Shown here one piece after another: positions 7,850 to 15,862 of a stretch of DNA of 39,645 nt. The stretch is taken from NCBI GenBank assembly GCA_003635185.1, contig PYJA01000076.1:1-39645 (forward strand). Reading direction: 5' to 3'. A program made the position numbers and the translations under genes. Under the pieces are notes generated by a model, which was given only the letters and a program-made list of their open reading frames with translations, made no database searches and was not told the DNA's origin. Position 1 is the first letter of the stretch. The number at the start of each line of letters is the position of its first letter. Source of the stretch: Candidatus Poribacteria bacterium. Lineage in GTDB: Bacteria; Poribacteria; WGA-4E; WGA-3G.

Positions 7850-9346
7850 ATGAATATGAGTGAATATGGTCAAGTTGATAAACCTGGCTTACCTACAAGA
7901 GAATTTACACCTAACGAATTCAGGGAAGTCGATCAGGTTTACGAACCGGATTTTGATAAAGTTGAAGAAGATTTCGTACAAAAATTATGGAATGGGCAAC
8001 GTTTCTTCAATGCGAATCTGATATCAATTGATGGCAGAGAAATTCGTGTGTTAAAACCCGGTGTTTGGAACCGTGAAGAAGGCCCCGATTTTATGCATGC
8101 TGAGATTGAGATTAACGGCAAATTGCATGTCGGTGATGTCGAAATACATGTCAAATCTTCAGAATGGTACGCACATAAACATCACTTGAACTCAAGGTAT
8201 AACCGCGTTGTTCTGCATGTGGTTTTCTTTAATGACGACTTCAATCTCCGCACACGACTACAAAACGGCAAACGAATTCCAACATTGGAACTTCTCAAAT
8301 GGATTGACGCTCCTATCGGAGACCTATTTGACGAAACGGTTCAGACAGAAGCTGACGCAACTAATTTTTGCCGAGTATCAGGAAACCGATTAAACATAGA
8401 AAACCTCAAAAATACTTTTGAATCGTTGGGGGTGGAACGTTTTTTAGAAAAAGCAGACGCTGTACGCCTCTTAAGAACACGGCTTAATTTTGAGCAAATT
8501 CTCTATGAAGGGGTTATGGAAGCATTGGGATACTCACAAAACAGCAAACCGCTACGCGAGCTGGCACAACGTGTCCCTTTTTCCGATTTCGATCATAAGT
8601 CCGAACACGAAATTCAAGCTATCCTATTTGGTATAGCAGGCCTGTTACCATCGCAATCAGAAAAACCATTGTCTGGTAACAACACAAACGATCCATTCAT
8701 TGTGGCATTAGAGACACTATGGGAAGCTTCGGCACACGCTAAACATCCAGACCGCATGAACGTATCACAGTGGCGGTTTGGTAAAATTCGTCCATATAAC
8801 TATCCGACGCGGCGCATTGCAGCAATGAGCCAGTTAATCTATCACTGCCGAGGAAGTCTGATGATGTACTTCCTGCCTACATGTGAAAAGGCAGCAACTG
8901 TAAATACACCTAAACTGTTAAGAACTATCAGGATTGAACTTCTCAATCTTCTGATGCTTGACCCTATCGATTATTGGGAAACACACGCCAACTTTGGGAA
9001 GGGTGGAACACAAAAAGCAAAACTAATCGGAGAATCAAGGGCTTTAGACATTATGGTCAACAAAATTTTGCCTGTTGCGTATATTTGGGCAGTCGAATCA
9101 GAAAGTAGGAAATTACAGAATGCTATTCTGAAGCTTTACAGTGACTATACTAAATTGCAGGAAAACAGCGTCATTCGTCAGGTAGACAGGCAAATCTTTA
9201 CTGAAGCGCAACCGATGCGTTTAATTAGTCCTACTGCAAAAATTCAACAAGGCATGATGCGACTCTACAAAAATTACTGTGCCGACCAACTGTGCGATCT
9301 CTGTCCTATTATTGAGCACAACGCTGTTTTGCTCGAGGAAGGTTAA
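7850..9346 (+). CDS. DUF2851 family protein
   Basis: This 498-residue protein is typical of DUF2851, best known in Bacteroidetes. The N-terminal block is clear: LKPGVWNREEGPDFMHAEI, then GDVEIHVKSSEWYAHKHH and YNRVVLHVV, roughly residues 62-125. The C-terminus has a cysteine cluster, CADQLCDLCPI. The function is unknown; the conserved acidic, Glu-x-His and Lys pattern suggests a nuclease-like or other catalytic fold, which is inference. It starts 17 bases after thiE and its stop is one base before the methyltransferase start, so the pair is probably translated together. Confidence 0.85.
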   Translation: MNMSEYGQVDKPGLPTREFTPNEFREVDQVYEPDFDKVEEDFVQKLWNGQRFFNANLISIDGREIRVLKPGVWNREEGPDFMHAEIEINGKLHVGDVEIHVKSSEWYAHKHHLNSRYNRVVLHVVFFNDDFNLRTRLQNGKRIPTLELLKWIDAPIGDLFDETVQTEADATNFCRVSGNRLNIENLKNTFESLGVERFLEKADAVRLLRTRLNFEQILYEGVMEALGYSQNSKPLRELAQRVPFSDFDHKSEHEIQAILFGIAGLLPSQSEKPLSGNNTNDPFIVALETLWEASAHAKHPDRMNVSQWRFGKIRPYNYPTRRIAAMSQLIYHCRGSLMMYFLPTCEKAATVNTPKLLRTIRIELLNLLMLDPIDYWETHANFGKGGTQKAKLIGESRALDIMVNKILPVAYIWAVESESRKLQNAILKLYSDYTKLQENSVIRQVDRQIFTEAQPMRLISPTAKIQQGMMRLYKNYCADQLCDLCPIIEHNAVLLEEG

Positions 9347-9347
9347 A

Positions 9348-10145
9348 ATGAATTCAAATGCTTCTCCACTAACCGATGAATCCTATTGGACAACACTTTG
9401 GGATGGACAACAACATAGAGTTCGGCATCTGAGAAGGGTTTATGTAGCAAACCGACACCTCGCGCAGTTGTTTCAACTTGCCCTTGCTAACTTTAAACAC
9501 CCGACACTGATTGAATTGGGATGTGCTGATTCGCTGTGGCTACCGTATCTCGCAAAAAATTATGAAGCTGAATGCTACGGAATAGATTTTTCGGAATTAG
9601 GGTGTCGACTTGCACAACGTAATCTCGCTCTTGCTGGCGTAGAAGGCACGATCCTCTGTGAGGATATTTTTACCTATACACAAACGCATACAGCCGAGTT
9701 TGATTTTGTCTATTCAATGGGGTTGATTGAACATTTCACCTCGCCGCAAGCAGTTTTGGCAGAAATGTCCAGCCTGCTCAAACCCGGCGGGACAATGCTC
9801 ACAACAACCCCAAACCTACGGGGCATGTATACACCCATAGCCCGAATTGCGAGTCCAAAACTTCTTGCCACACACCGAGTGATTCCACCGACAACACTTG
9901 CAGAGTTGTTACAAAATGCCGGATTTCATGTCATAGAATTTGGATACACAGGCGGTCCGTTAAAGTTGAGTGTAGTTGATTATTCACCGTGGCGTGCAGT
10001 CATCGGTAAATGGGGACATGAAGTATTATGCAAATGTGTAAATCTAACAGATATTGTAGTCGGTAATTTTCTGGCAGCACTCCGTGTGCCAAATCAACAG
10101 TTAACATCGCCTTATGTATATGCAATATGTTCAAAACCAAAATAA
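9348..10145 (+). CDS. Class I SAM-dependent methyltransferase
   Basis: The 265-residue product has the nucleotide-binding motif I ELGCADS (56-62), the acidic end of strand 2 at D80 (YGIDFS), motif DFVYSMGLIEHF, and the post-motif LLKPGGTMLTTTPN. This is the ubiquinone/UbiE-like class I methyltransferase fold. The acceptor cannot be told. ATG 9348 follows the preceding TAA (9344-9346) by a single base, and GAGGAAGG at 9335-9342 inside the DUF2851 gene is its ribosome binding site, so translation is coupled. An earlier in-frame start inside the upstream gene is unlikely. Confidence 0.87.
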   Translation: MNSNASPLTDESYWTTLWDGQQHRVRHLRRVYVANRHLAQLFQLALANFKHPTLIELGCADSLWLPYLAKNYEAECYGIDFSELGCRLAQRNLALAGVEGTILCEDIFTYTQTHTAEFDFVYSMGLIEHFTSPQAVLAEMSSLLKPGGTMLTTTPNLRGMYTPIARIASPKLLATHRVIPPTTLAELLQNAGFHVIEFGYTGGPLKLSVVDYSPWRAVIGKWGHEVLCKCVNLTDIVVGNFLAALRVPNQQLTSPYVYAICSKPK

Positions 10146-10209
10146 GTAAGCTTAAATCACTTGTTTTTCACATTTGCAAGAGAAACTACTATAAAAGTCT
10201 GAAAGCTGG

Positions 10210-10250
10210 TATAATGTATATTTAAAAGTAGTAGGCACGCTCCGCGTGCC
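10210..10250 (+). promoter_or_regulatory. Extended -10 box followed by a GGCACGC palindrome
   Basis: TGGTATAAT at 10207-10215 is an extended -10 sequence without a good -35. It is followed by the palindrome GGCACGC (10234-10240) and GCGTGCC (10244-10250), which also resembles GGCACTCGGCGTGC near 27941. The palindrome may be one of the dispersed repeats rather than an operator. A second hairpin, GGGAG/CTCCC, lies near 10344-10363, just before the LamG gene. The rest of 10146-10390 shows nothing else. Confidence 0.3.
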
Positions 10251-10390
10251 GTCCGTGTATACGGTGTTAATTTGGCGTTTTGTAAGTACCACAATCAATA
10301 GTATATCGTTAATTGTAAAATCTATTATAGTAAATTCAAACCTGGGAGCAACACAGACTCCCATAATTTAAGATAAAAGGAGAATATTCC

Positions 10391-11110
10391 ATGAAAACGT
10401 TGTGTGTTATAACAATTACCTTGTTCTGTTTTTCTGTTGCTACAGCAAAAGAAACGTTCTTTTCAGCACTTGAAAGCAAAGCGGAGGTCGAAAAAGAAGG
10501 CGGCACTGTCGACGGTGGTAGTTTTGTCCCCGGTAAATTTGGCAACGGGTTTGTCAGTGAAGAAGCTGGTGATGTTATCCACTTTCCCGTAGAAGACCGT
10601 TTCGTCAACCTTGATGAAGGCACAGTTGAGTTATGGGTGACGATGGGGATGGATACCAGTACTATCACGGGTGAACTTTTTATGTTCATGACTTACAAAC
10701 GCGGCACTGACGCAGTATTTCTACAGTTCAACAAGGGTGGGGTCGCACAGATGCGGATTAAAAGCGCAAACTCATGGCATAACGCAACCAGTGCCGCACT
10801 CAACTGGAAGAAGGGTGAACACCACCACATGGCAGGAACGTGGGGCCCCGATGGCTTGAAACTCTATTTAAATGGTAAACTTGAAGGTGAAGCAGGTTTT
10901 AATAAGGGGCCTACCGTCTTTGCAGAAACCTTTGAAATTAACAACGCTTCTCCGCCTGATCCAAAATTTCCAACGAATTGTGTTGTTGATGGGCTTCGGA
11001 TATCTGACCATCAGAAGGAGGTGGGTGAATTAGTGCTTGATGATCCCGCACCGGTTCAACCGCTTGGAAAATTGGCGACAACTTGGGGACAACTGAAAGC
11101 CATAAAATAA
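10391..11110 (+). CDS. Secreted LamG-like (concanavalin A-fold) protein with a conserved C-terminal tail
   Basis: Residues 1-19 form a signal peptide (ending VATA, cleavage before KE). Residues about 25-210 form a LamG/laminin-G-like jelly roll: FVPGKFGNGF, GTVELWVT, HHMAGTWGPDGLKLYLNGK and VVDGLRISD are typical blocks. Such domains bind glycans or proteins at the surface. The last 14 residues, GKLATTWGQLKAIK, match the C-terminal tails of the two secreted proteins at 37.4-38.9 kb although the folds differ. AAAGGAG precedes ATG 10391. It lies just upstream of the sialidase, separated by a palindromic repeat, so they may not be co-transcribed. Confidence 0.85.
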   Translation: MKTLCVITITLFCFSVATAKETFFSALESKAEVEKEGGTVDGGSFVPGKFGNGFVSEEAGDVIHFPVEDRFVNLDEGTVELWVTMGMDTSTITGELFMFMTYKRGTDAVFLQFNKGGVAQMRIKSANSWHNATSAALNWKKGEHHHMAGTWGPDGLKLYLNGKLEGEAGFNKGPTVFAETFEINNASPPDPKFPTNCVVDGLRISDHQKEVGELVLDDPAPVQPLGKLATTWGQLKAIK

Positions 11111-11155
11111 TCGACAGGGTGGACTAATGAAGTTTTAAAATAAATTGGGTAATTT

Positions 11156-11221
11156 GGCGAGGTTCGGAAACCTCGCCAGCAGGGTATACATCTGCTACTG
11201 GTGAGGTTTCCGAACCTCGCC
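11156..11221. repeat. Double palindrome of the GGTT-NNNN-AACC family
   Basis: Two hairpins lie side by side. The first, 11156-11177, has arms GGCGAGGTT and AACCTCGCC with loop CGGA. The second, 11203-11218, has arms GAGGTT and AACCTC with loop TCCG. The two are also inverted copies of each other, and AGCAG/CTGCT pairs between them. The set could form one large cruciform or a terminator for the LamG gene. Confidence 0.65.
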
Positions 11222-11252
11222 CCTTATCATACAACTGAATTGAGGTCTATAG

Positions 11253-12317
11253 ATGTACAAAACTGAAAATCCGCTTTTTATAGCAGGTAAAGAAGGATAT
11301 AATACGTTTCGTATTCCAGCACTCGCTGTTTCAAATGAGGGAACACTGTTGGCGTTCTGTGAGGGCAGACGAAAAGGCGGCGGTGATTCTGGCGACATAG
11401 ACATTGTGCTGAAACGAAGTTTTGATAATGGAGACACATGGCAACCGATGCAAGTTGCAGTCTCCACAGGAGCGGATACAGATGGTAACCCTGCACCAGT
11501 GGTTGACCGTGATACAGGCACCATCTGGTTGCTTTTCTGCAAAAACTTCGCCGATGGCGGAGAAGGCAAAATTATTGCAGGTGAAGCACCGCGTACCGTT
11601 TGGGTAACGTCAAGCACTGACGACGGTGAAACTTGGGCAGAACCCAAAGAAATCACATCAGGGACAAAATTGGACACATGGACATGGTATGCTACAGGCC
11701 CGTGTCACGGCATTCAATTGGCAAGCGGCAGGTTGGTGATTCCATGTGATCATGTGCTTGGACAAAGCCGGAATTATGCCGAGATGGGATATTCACATCT
11801 AATTGTCAGTGATGACCATGGCGAAACGTGGCGTATTGCTGGTGAAGCGCAGCCCGGCACAAATGAATCAGTTGTTGTTGAAACCGTAAACGGCGATCTA
11901 TATTTCAACTGCAGAAACTATGTAGCACCGAAACGGCGCGCTTATGCTTGGAGTTCTGACGGCGGCGATACATTTACCGAATTTGGTTACGACGCTGATC
12001 TAATTGAACCTATCTGTCAAGCCAGCTTGGTCCGTTATACAGATGCAAATACACACGATAAAAACCGAGTGCTATTCTCCAATCCTGCAAGCACAGGACG
12101 CGAAAAGATGACGGTGCGTATCAGTTACGATGAGTGTCGTAGTTGGAATGATGGCAAAATCTTGCATGAAGGTCCCGCTGCTTATTCTGATCTCTGTGTT
12201 GATTCAGACATGAACATAAGTTGTCTCTATGAACGTGGTGAACGCGGTGCTTACGAAACGTTGTCATTCGCAAAGTTTGATTTAGCATGGTTGACAGATG
12301 GGGAGGATACACTGTGA
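11253..12317 (+). CDS. Exo-alpha-sialidase (GH33-type neuraminidase)
   Basis: This 354-residue six-bladed propeller should release terminal sialic acids. It has FRIP at 19-22 (R20 of the Arg triad) and D-box repeats SFDNGDTW (56-63), STDDGETW, SDDHGETW and SSDGGDTF. Further active-site residues are the acid region GGGDSGD (43-48), E205 (NESV), R221 (CRN), R283 (TGREK) and the nucleophile Y311 (YSDL). All positions expected for an active enzyme are present. No signal peptide is visible, so it is either cytoplasmic or exported in another way. GAGGT precedes ATG 11253. Confidence 0.9.
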   Translation: MYKTENPLFIAGKEGYNTFRIPALAVSNEGTLLAFCEGRRKGGGDSGDIDIVLKRSFDNGDTWQPMQVAVSTGADTDGNPAPVVDRDTGTIWLLFCKNFADGGEGKIIAGEAPRTVWVTSSTDDGETWAEPKEITSGTKLDTWTWYATGPCHGIQLASGRLVIPCDHVLGQSRNYAEMGYSHLIVSDDHGETWRIAGEAQPGTNESVVVETVNGDLYFNCRNYVAPKRRAYAWSSDGGDTFTEFGYDADLIEPICQASLVRYTDANTHDKNRVLFSNPASTGREKMTVRISYDECRSWNDGKILHEGPAAYSDLCVDSDMNISCLYERGERGAYETLSFAKFDLAWLTDGEDTL

Positions 12318-12429
12318 CCCGAATTAAGAGCAAACTATAGATTTTGTGTTGATTTGTCATCACGGTTATCCTTCCCACCCTATTAGATAATCTCTAATCA
12401 AGTTAATTTGGTAAAGATTACCTTTGTTG

Positions 12430-12450
12430 GGCGGATCGGTATTATCCGCC
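12430..12450 (+). promoter_or_regulatory. Short hairpin in the leader of the WD40 gene
   Basis: GGCGGAT at 12430-12436 pairs with ATCCGCC at 12444-12450 across a 7-base loop, ending ten bases before the AAGGAGG ribosome binding site of the gene at 12472. It could be a weak terminator for the sialidase or a leader structure. Nothing else is visible in 12318-12471. Confidence 0.3.
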
Positions 12451-12471
12451 TAAACTTAAGGAGGTAAACCG

Positions 12472-13707
12472 ATGTACTTAATACGGAGAATCAGCAAACA
12501 TTCTTTTAAGCATGTCCGAAATAAAAGAAGAAAGCGATATTGGGTATTATTTTATTTCGTATCAGCTTTTGCGGTTTGTGATGTGCTTATCCTCTTTGTC
12601 CTGTTCAAGATTTTTCTACCCATGTTGTTAAATACAACTCCGTATCTGCTGCCCGAACATGCCCAAGAGTACACACATCTTGCTACTTTCACTGCCCCCG
12701 GACAACATGTTACCACGTTGGCGTTTACGCCAGATGGCAAAACCCTCGCTTGTGCTGCGTATAATGAGATTCTATTGTGGGACGTAAAAACTGGTAATCC
12801 TTTGTACACAATAAAAGCCCCCGAAGGAATAGTTACTGCTTTGGCACTCTCACCTGATGGCAAAACGTTGGCGAGTAGTAATAAGTCTAAGCAAAATTCT
12901 GTGATATTATATGATACTGCTACCGGACATTTAAAAACTTATTTATCAGGACATACATCTTGGATAGCAACATTTGATTTTTCTCCTGACGGTGCAACAC
13001 TGGTTGGCGCGAATAGTGATGGATTGATAACAGCATGGGATACCATTACAGGTCTTACACATCAACACATACTCGGAACATTTGCATTTGCACGTTGGAC
13101 ACGTCTCTATGGACTCGGGTATTCTGGTTATTACAGAAAACGGACTATCACCATGTGGAATAGGAATGCAAGGGATACGAACATTGTTAACACACCTGAA
13201 AGCTTGAATTCTGTTTTGAAATCGCAGACTTTTGATAACAAAGAGGTAATTGCATTGACACCAGGTCCTAACCTTCCACCGATTTATCTCTCGTCTCATT
13301 CCTATCCGATTCAGGCGTTGGCATTTTCACCAGACGGTAAAACCCTCGCCAGTAGTAGTTGGAGCGAATATCAACCGTTTGATATTACTACTGGAATAAT
13401 CCATTTGTGGGATGTTGATACAGGGCTACCTACATCTACCCTCAAAACACCTGGACGGAAAGTACAAACCCTTGCATTTTCGCCAGATGGTAAGACGCTT
13501 GCCAGTGACGGCAGCAAAAGATGGAAAGGTAGTCGCAAAATTCTCATTTGGGACCTGACTACTCATCGTTTGATTTCTATGATAGATACAGATTCGTTAT
13601 GTGAGATTACTGCATTGGCGTTTGCTTCTGATAACACGACACTTGCAAGTGGAAATGAGTGCGGCAAAGTAGATCTATGGGATATTACGGGACAAATCAG
13701 AAAATGA
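12472..13707 (+). CDS. Membrane-anchored WD40-repeat protein
   Basis: The 411-residue product has a very basic N-terminus (RNKRRKR), one membrane segment at about residues 24-52, and a WD40 propeller outside or inside the membrane. Repeats carry FSPDGKTLAS-type turns and WD ends: LLWDVKTG, ILYDTATG, TAWDTITG, HLWDVDTG, LIWDLTTH and DLWDITGQ. One or two middle blades (about residues 200-265) are degenerate. AAGGAGG nine bases before ATG 12472 gives a strong start. WD40 domains act as scaffolds; no partner can be named. Confidence 0.85.
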   Translation: MYLIRRISKHSFKHVRNKRRKRYWVLFYFVSAFAVCDVLILFVLFKIFLPMLLNTTPYLLPEHAQEYTHLATFTAPGQHVTTLAFTPDGKTLACAAYNEILLWDVKTGNPLYTIKAPEGIVTALALSPDGKTLASSNKSKQNSVILYDTATGHLKTYLSGHTSWIATFDFSPDGATLVGANSDGLITAWDTITGLTHQHILGTFAFARWTRLYGLGYSGYYRKRTITMWNRNARDTNIVNTPESLNSVLKSQTFDNKEVIALTPGPNLPPIYLSSHSYPIQALAFSPDGKTLASSSWSEYQPFDITTGIIHLWDVDTGLPTSTLKTPGRKVQTLAFSPDGKTLASDGSKRWKGSRKILIWDLTTHRLISMIDTDSLCEITALAFASDNTTLASGNECGKVDLWDITGQIRK

Positions 13708-13740
13708 AAGGAGTAGAACTCTTCTTCAAAATTACCAATT

Positions 13741-13769
13741 TGGACAAAATTTGATTTGAAAGACATAAT
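13741..13769 (+). promoter_or_regulatory. Possible promoter giving a leaderless mRNA
   Basis: TGGACA at 13741-13746 and CATAAT at 13764-13769 are 17 bases apart, each matching 5 of 6 consensus bases. The expected start point is within a base or two of ATG 13775, so the PIN gene would have almost no leader. Confidence 0.35.
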
Positions 13770-13774
13770 TTTTC

Positions 13775-14506
13775 ATGCTAAAATATAAGTCAATAAAACC
13801 GAGAGTCTACGTTGAAGCAACAGTTGTTAGTTACTTAGTAGCGAGACCCAGCAAAAATTCAGCACCAGCATCTCGGCAAAGAGCGACTCAACGATTGTGG
13901 CAAAACTATGCGGATAAATTTGAGTTTGTTATTTCAAGGGTAGTCCGTGAAGAAATCGCGCAGGGAGATGCAAGCGTCGCACAACGGAGGCTTGAGGCAG
14001 TGACATCTTTAACAGTATTAGAAATGTTACCAGAGGCGGATATGCTCGCGCAAAAATTGATAGATGATAGCGCATTACCACTAAATTCTGTCCCAGATGC
14101 ACAGCATATTGCTATTGCTACAGCACACGGTGTAGAGTATTTGGTATCGTGGAATTATAAACATATTGTGAATGAACACAAACGTGAGCATATCAATAAA
14201 GTTTGCATAGAGGCAGGATTTAACCCAATAACTTTATGCACACCACTTGAACTGATGGAGGAAATCCAGATGAAAGAAACACCAGAAAAACAACCAGAAT
14301 TTGACCCAGAAACGCACACAGACCCCATCCTTGAAGAATGTTATCGAATCAAAGCGGAGATTAGCGCGCAATTCAAGACTGTAGGCGAATTTTTTTCCTA
14401 TCTGAAGGAGAAGGAGGAAGAGGACAAACGGAATGGAGTAAAATATGTCTCCTATTTTGACCCGTCTAAGCATAAAATGCCGAAAAAACCTGAGGATGAT
14501 GTCTAA
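13775..14506 (+). CDS. PIN-domain (VapC-like) protein fused in frame to an antitoxin-like C-terminal region
   Basis: Residues about 9-160 form a PIN ribonuclease-like domain with acidic positions in VYVEATVVSYL (E14), VREEIAQGD and VPDAQHIA, the last followed by LVSWNYKHI. Residues 166-243 form a separate module, TDPILEECYRIKAEISAQF followed by a charged, Lys/Glu-rich tail, of the kind encoded by a small separate gene next to PIN toxins in related genomes. A strong internal start exists (see the next entry). The natural state may therefore be two overlapping products or a true fusion. I call it a type II toxin-antitoxin-like locus; toxicity is not shown. Confidence 0.75.
   Translation: MLKYKSIKPRVYVEATVVSYLVARPSKNSAPASRQRATQRLWQNYADKFEFVISRVVREEIAQGDASVAQRRLEAVTSLTVLEMLPEADMLAQKLIDDSALPLNSVPDAQHIAIATAHGVEYLVSWNYKHIVNEHKREHINKVCIEAGFNPITLCTPLELMEEIQMKETPEKQPEFDPETHTDPILEECYRIKAEISAQFKTVGEFFSYLKEKEEEDKRNGVKYVSYFDPSKHKMPKKPEDDV
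14270..14506 (+). CDS. Possible independently translated antitoxin-like product (internal start)
   Basis: ATG 14270 lies in frame in the PIN gene and is preceded by GGAGG at 14257-14261 with an 8-base spacer. It would yield 78 residues beginning MKETPEKQPEFDPETH, with DPILEECYRIKAEI as the conserved core. The good internal ribosome binding site at the domain boundary suggests that the tail is also made alone, as a partner for the PIN domain. That is inference. Confidence 0.5.
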   Translation: MKETPEKQPEFDPETHTDPILEECYRIKAEISAQFKTVGEFFSYLKEKEEEDKRNGVKYVSYFDPSKHKMPKKPEDDV

Positions 14507-14599
14507 ACATTAGCGGGAAAAAAGTTCTGTAAATTTTTATGCAATAAGTAGTTTTAGGATTTTGCATTTTTCACAAAATTTTGCAAATTGCAAGTTTAA

Positions 14600-14656
14600 A
14601 ATTTAAGCATAATAAAATTGCAAAAATATTCAATGCAATTTTGTTATGCTTAAATT
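14600..14656. terminator. Long hairpin after the lipoprotein gene
   Basis: Arms of 23 bases at 14600-14622 and 14634-14656 (AATTTAAGCATAA...; TTATGCTTAAATT) match at 22 positions around an 11-base loop. It follows the stop of the minus-strand lipoprotein gene by 12 bases and could end transcription there, or end the PIN gene from the other side. Confidence 0.5.
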
Positions 14657-14668
14657 TCTTTATTGGTT

Positions 14669-15430
14669 TTATTCAAAAACACTGATTAGACGACCTATAT
14701 ATGTTCCTACTATTGTATCTGATCTATCTCTTGAACTATCAATAGTTGCACAACGATTGTCTAATTCACCTTCCCTTAATATTTCTATAACTGCTTTAGA
14801 ATTATACTCTGTTAGAAGCGTTCCAAAAGTAGTATGTTTTATCACATCACTATCAATTGGTGGATCTAAATAAATACGAACTTTATAACGAATTTTATTT
14901 TTATCCTCAGAATCGAGTATATGCTCATAATAAGGTCCATCTTCAAAACGGGAATAAGGATGAAGATGAGATCCATCTTCATCTTTATCAGTGTCTAACC
15001 AAAATTCATTGCGTATTGCATAATGAAAATAGATATATTTACTGCCCGTAGGACATATTAATGCTTCACCTATACTCGTTTTATATTTACCTAAATCCAA
15101 ATCATAATCCCCACTAAAACTAATTAATTTTCCTTTCGGATAATATTTTTCTTCCTTCTCTCCAAGATGAATTACTTTTTCAGAAATTATTTTTCCTCTT
15201 GGATCATATATAGCATTAATAGGGTTTCCGTCTGTTGATATTTCTGGTAATTCCATATCAAAATAAGGTATAGTTTCTAATTCTATACCTTTATTTTCTA
15301 AATCTAATTCAAGATTACCAACTATACTATCTGGACTATCTTGACTACAAGATAGAACTATAAAAAATGATACGAAAATTAAGATAGGTTTTATAGTTTT
15401 CCAAAAAACTATAAAAATACGGGATTTCAT
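14669..15430 (-). CDS. Predicted lipoprotein of unknown function
   Basis: The 253-residue product has a basic and hydrophobic leader with a lipobox-like FIVLSC, placing the lipid-bearing Cys at residue 28. The mature part is acidic and rich in Asp, Tyr and Ile, with a centre reading TDKDEDGSHLHPYSRF and later RYKVRIYLDPPID. I recognise no family. AGAGGAG six bases before ATG 15430 supports the start. It is the only gene in the AT-rich cassette and its codon use is more AT-rich than the flanks, which suggests acquisition from elsewhere. A surface or periplasmic role is inferred from the lipobox only. Confidence 0.7.
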   Translation of the reverse strand: MKSRIFIVFWKTIKPILIFVSFFIVLSCSQDSPDSIVGNLELDLENKGIELETIPYFDMELPEISTDGNPINAIYDPRGKIISEKVIHLGEKEEKYYPKGKLISFSGDYDLDLGKYKTSIGEALICPTGSKYIYFHYAIRNEFWLDTDKDEDGSHLHPYSRFEDGPYYEHILDSEDKNKIRYKVRIYLDPPIDSDVIKHTTFGTLLTEYNSKAVIEILREGELDNRCATIDSSRDRSDTIVGTYIGRLISVFE

Positions 15431-15506
15431 TTTATACTCCTCTTATGATAAATGAGGAATAGCTGCTATCCCATGAAACTTAAATAGGAACTATATTTGA
15501 TTAGTA

Positions 15507-15535
15507 TTGACAAATCACTGTTAATAGTTTATACT
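15507..15535 (+). promoter_or_regulatory. Near-consensus sigma70-type promoter, divergent to the lipoprotein gene
   Basis: TTGACA (15507-15512) and TATACT (15530-15535) are spaced by exactly 17 bases. It points to the right, away from the lipoprotein gene, towards a stretch without any protein. GCTATCCC at 15465-15472 and its complement GGGATAGC at 15547-15554 flank the promoter and could be an operator pair. Confidence 0.65.
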
Positions 15536-15541
15536 ATTTAA

Positions 15542-15660
15542 GACGAGGGATAGCAAACTATTCTTCGGTTTTAACAAGGTTTCAAATTTCCAAGTCTGAA
15601 CCTTGTTATAAATAATGCCTCGTTGTGATTTCTTATTAAGATACCTCACAACGAGGCATC
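15542..15660 (+). ncRNA. Candidate small structured RNA
   Basis: Starting at the point predicted from the promoter at 15507-15535, the roughly 120 bases contain two hairpins: AACAAGGTTT with AACCTTGTT (about 15573-15607) and a perfect 14-bp stem, ATGCCTCGTTGTGA at 15615-15628 with its complement at 15646-15659. No protein frame is present. The last stem could be a terminator, though it lacks an immediate T-tract; TTTTTT follows only at about 15684. It resembles no RNA family I know. Confidence 0.4.
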
Positions 15661-15771
15661 TTACAAATATATTGTATCATAATGTTTTTTAAAAGTCAAT
15701 ATAAATTAAAAGATGATTTGGATTTTTTTCAATAAAAAAGATTGTAGCGAAAATGAACAAGAGAAAAAAGA

Positions 15772-15862
15772 TGTACTGCCATCGGAAATTAGGGCCACTA
15801 CCTTAGACAAGATTGTGATATACTTACAATCTAATTGAAAGGTGAAATCCGATGGCAGTACA
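15772..15862. repeat. 91-bp unit with perfect 15-bp inverted ends
   Basis: TGTACTGCCATCGGA at 15772-15786 is a perfect inverted copy of 15848-15862, and the interior contains an AGATTGT/ACAATCT hairpin. An ATG within the right arm is preceded by GAAAGGTG and opens a short frame MAVHYFSLTIVKKQPN that stops at once. It may be the start of a lost gene or a miniature element inside the larger cassette. Confidence 0.45.

Noticed and set aside
12552..13299. Open frames on the minus strand opposite the WD40 gene
   Set aside because: They are shadows of the repetitive WD40 coding sequence with no start signals or family likeness.
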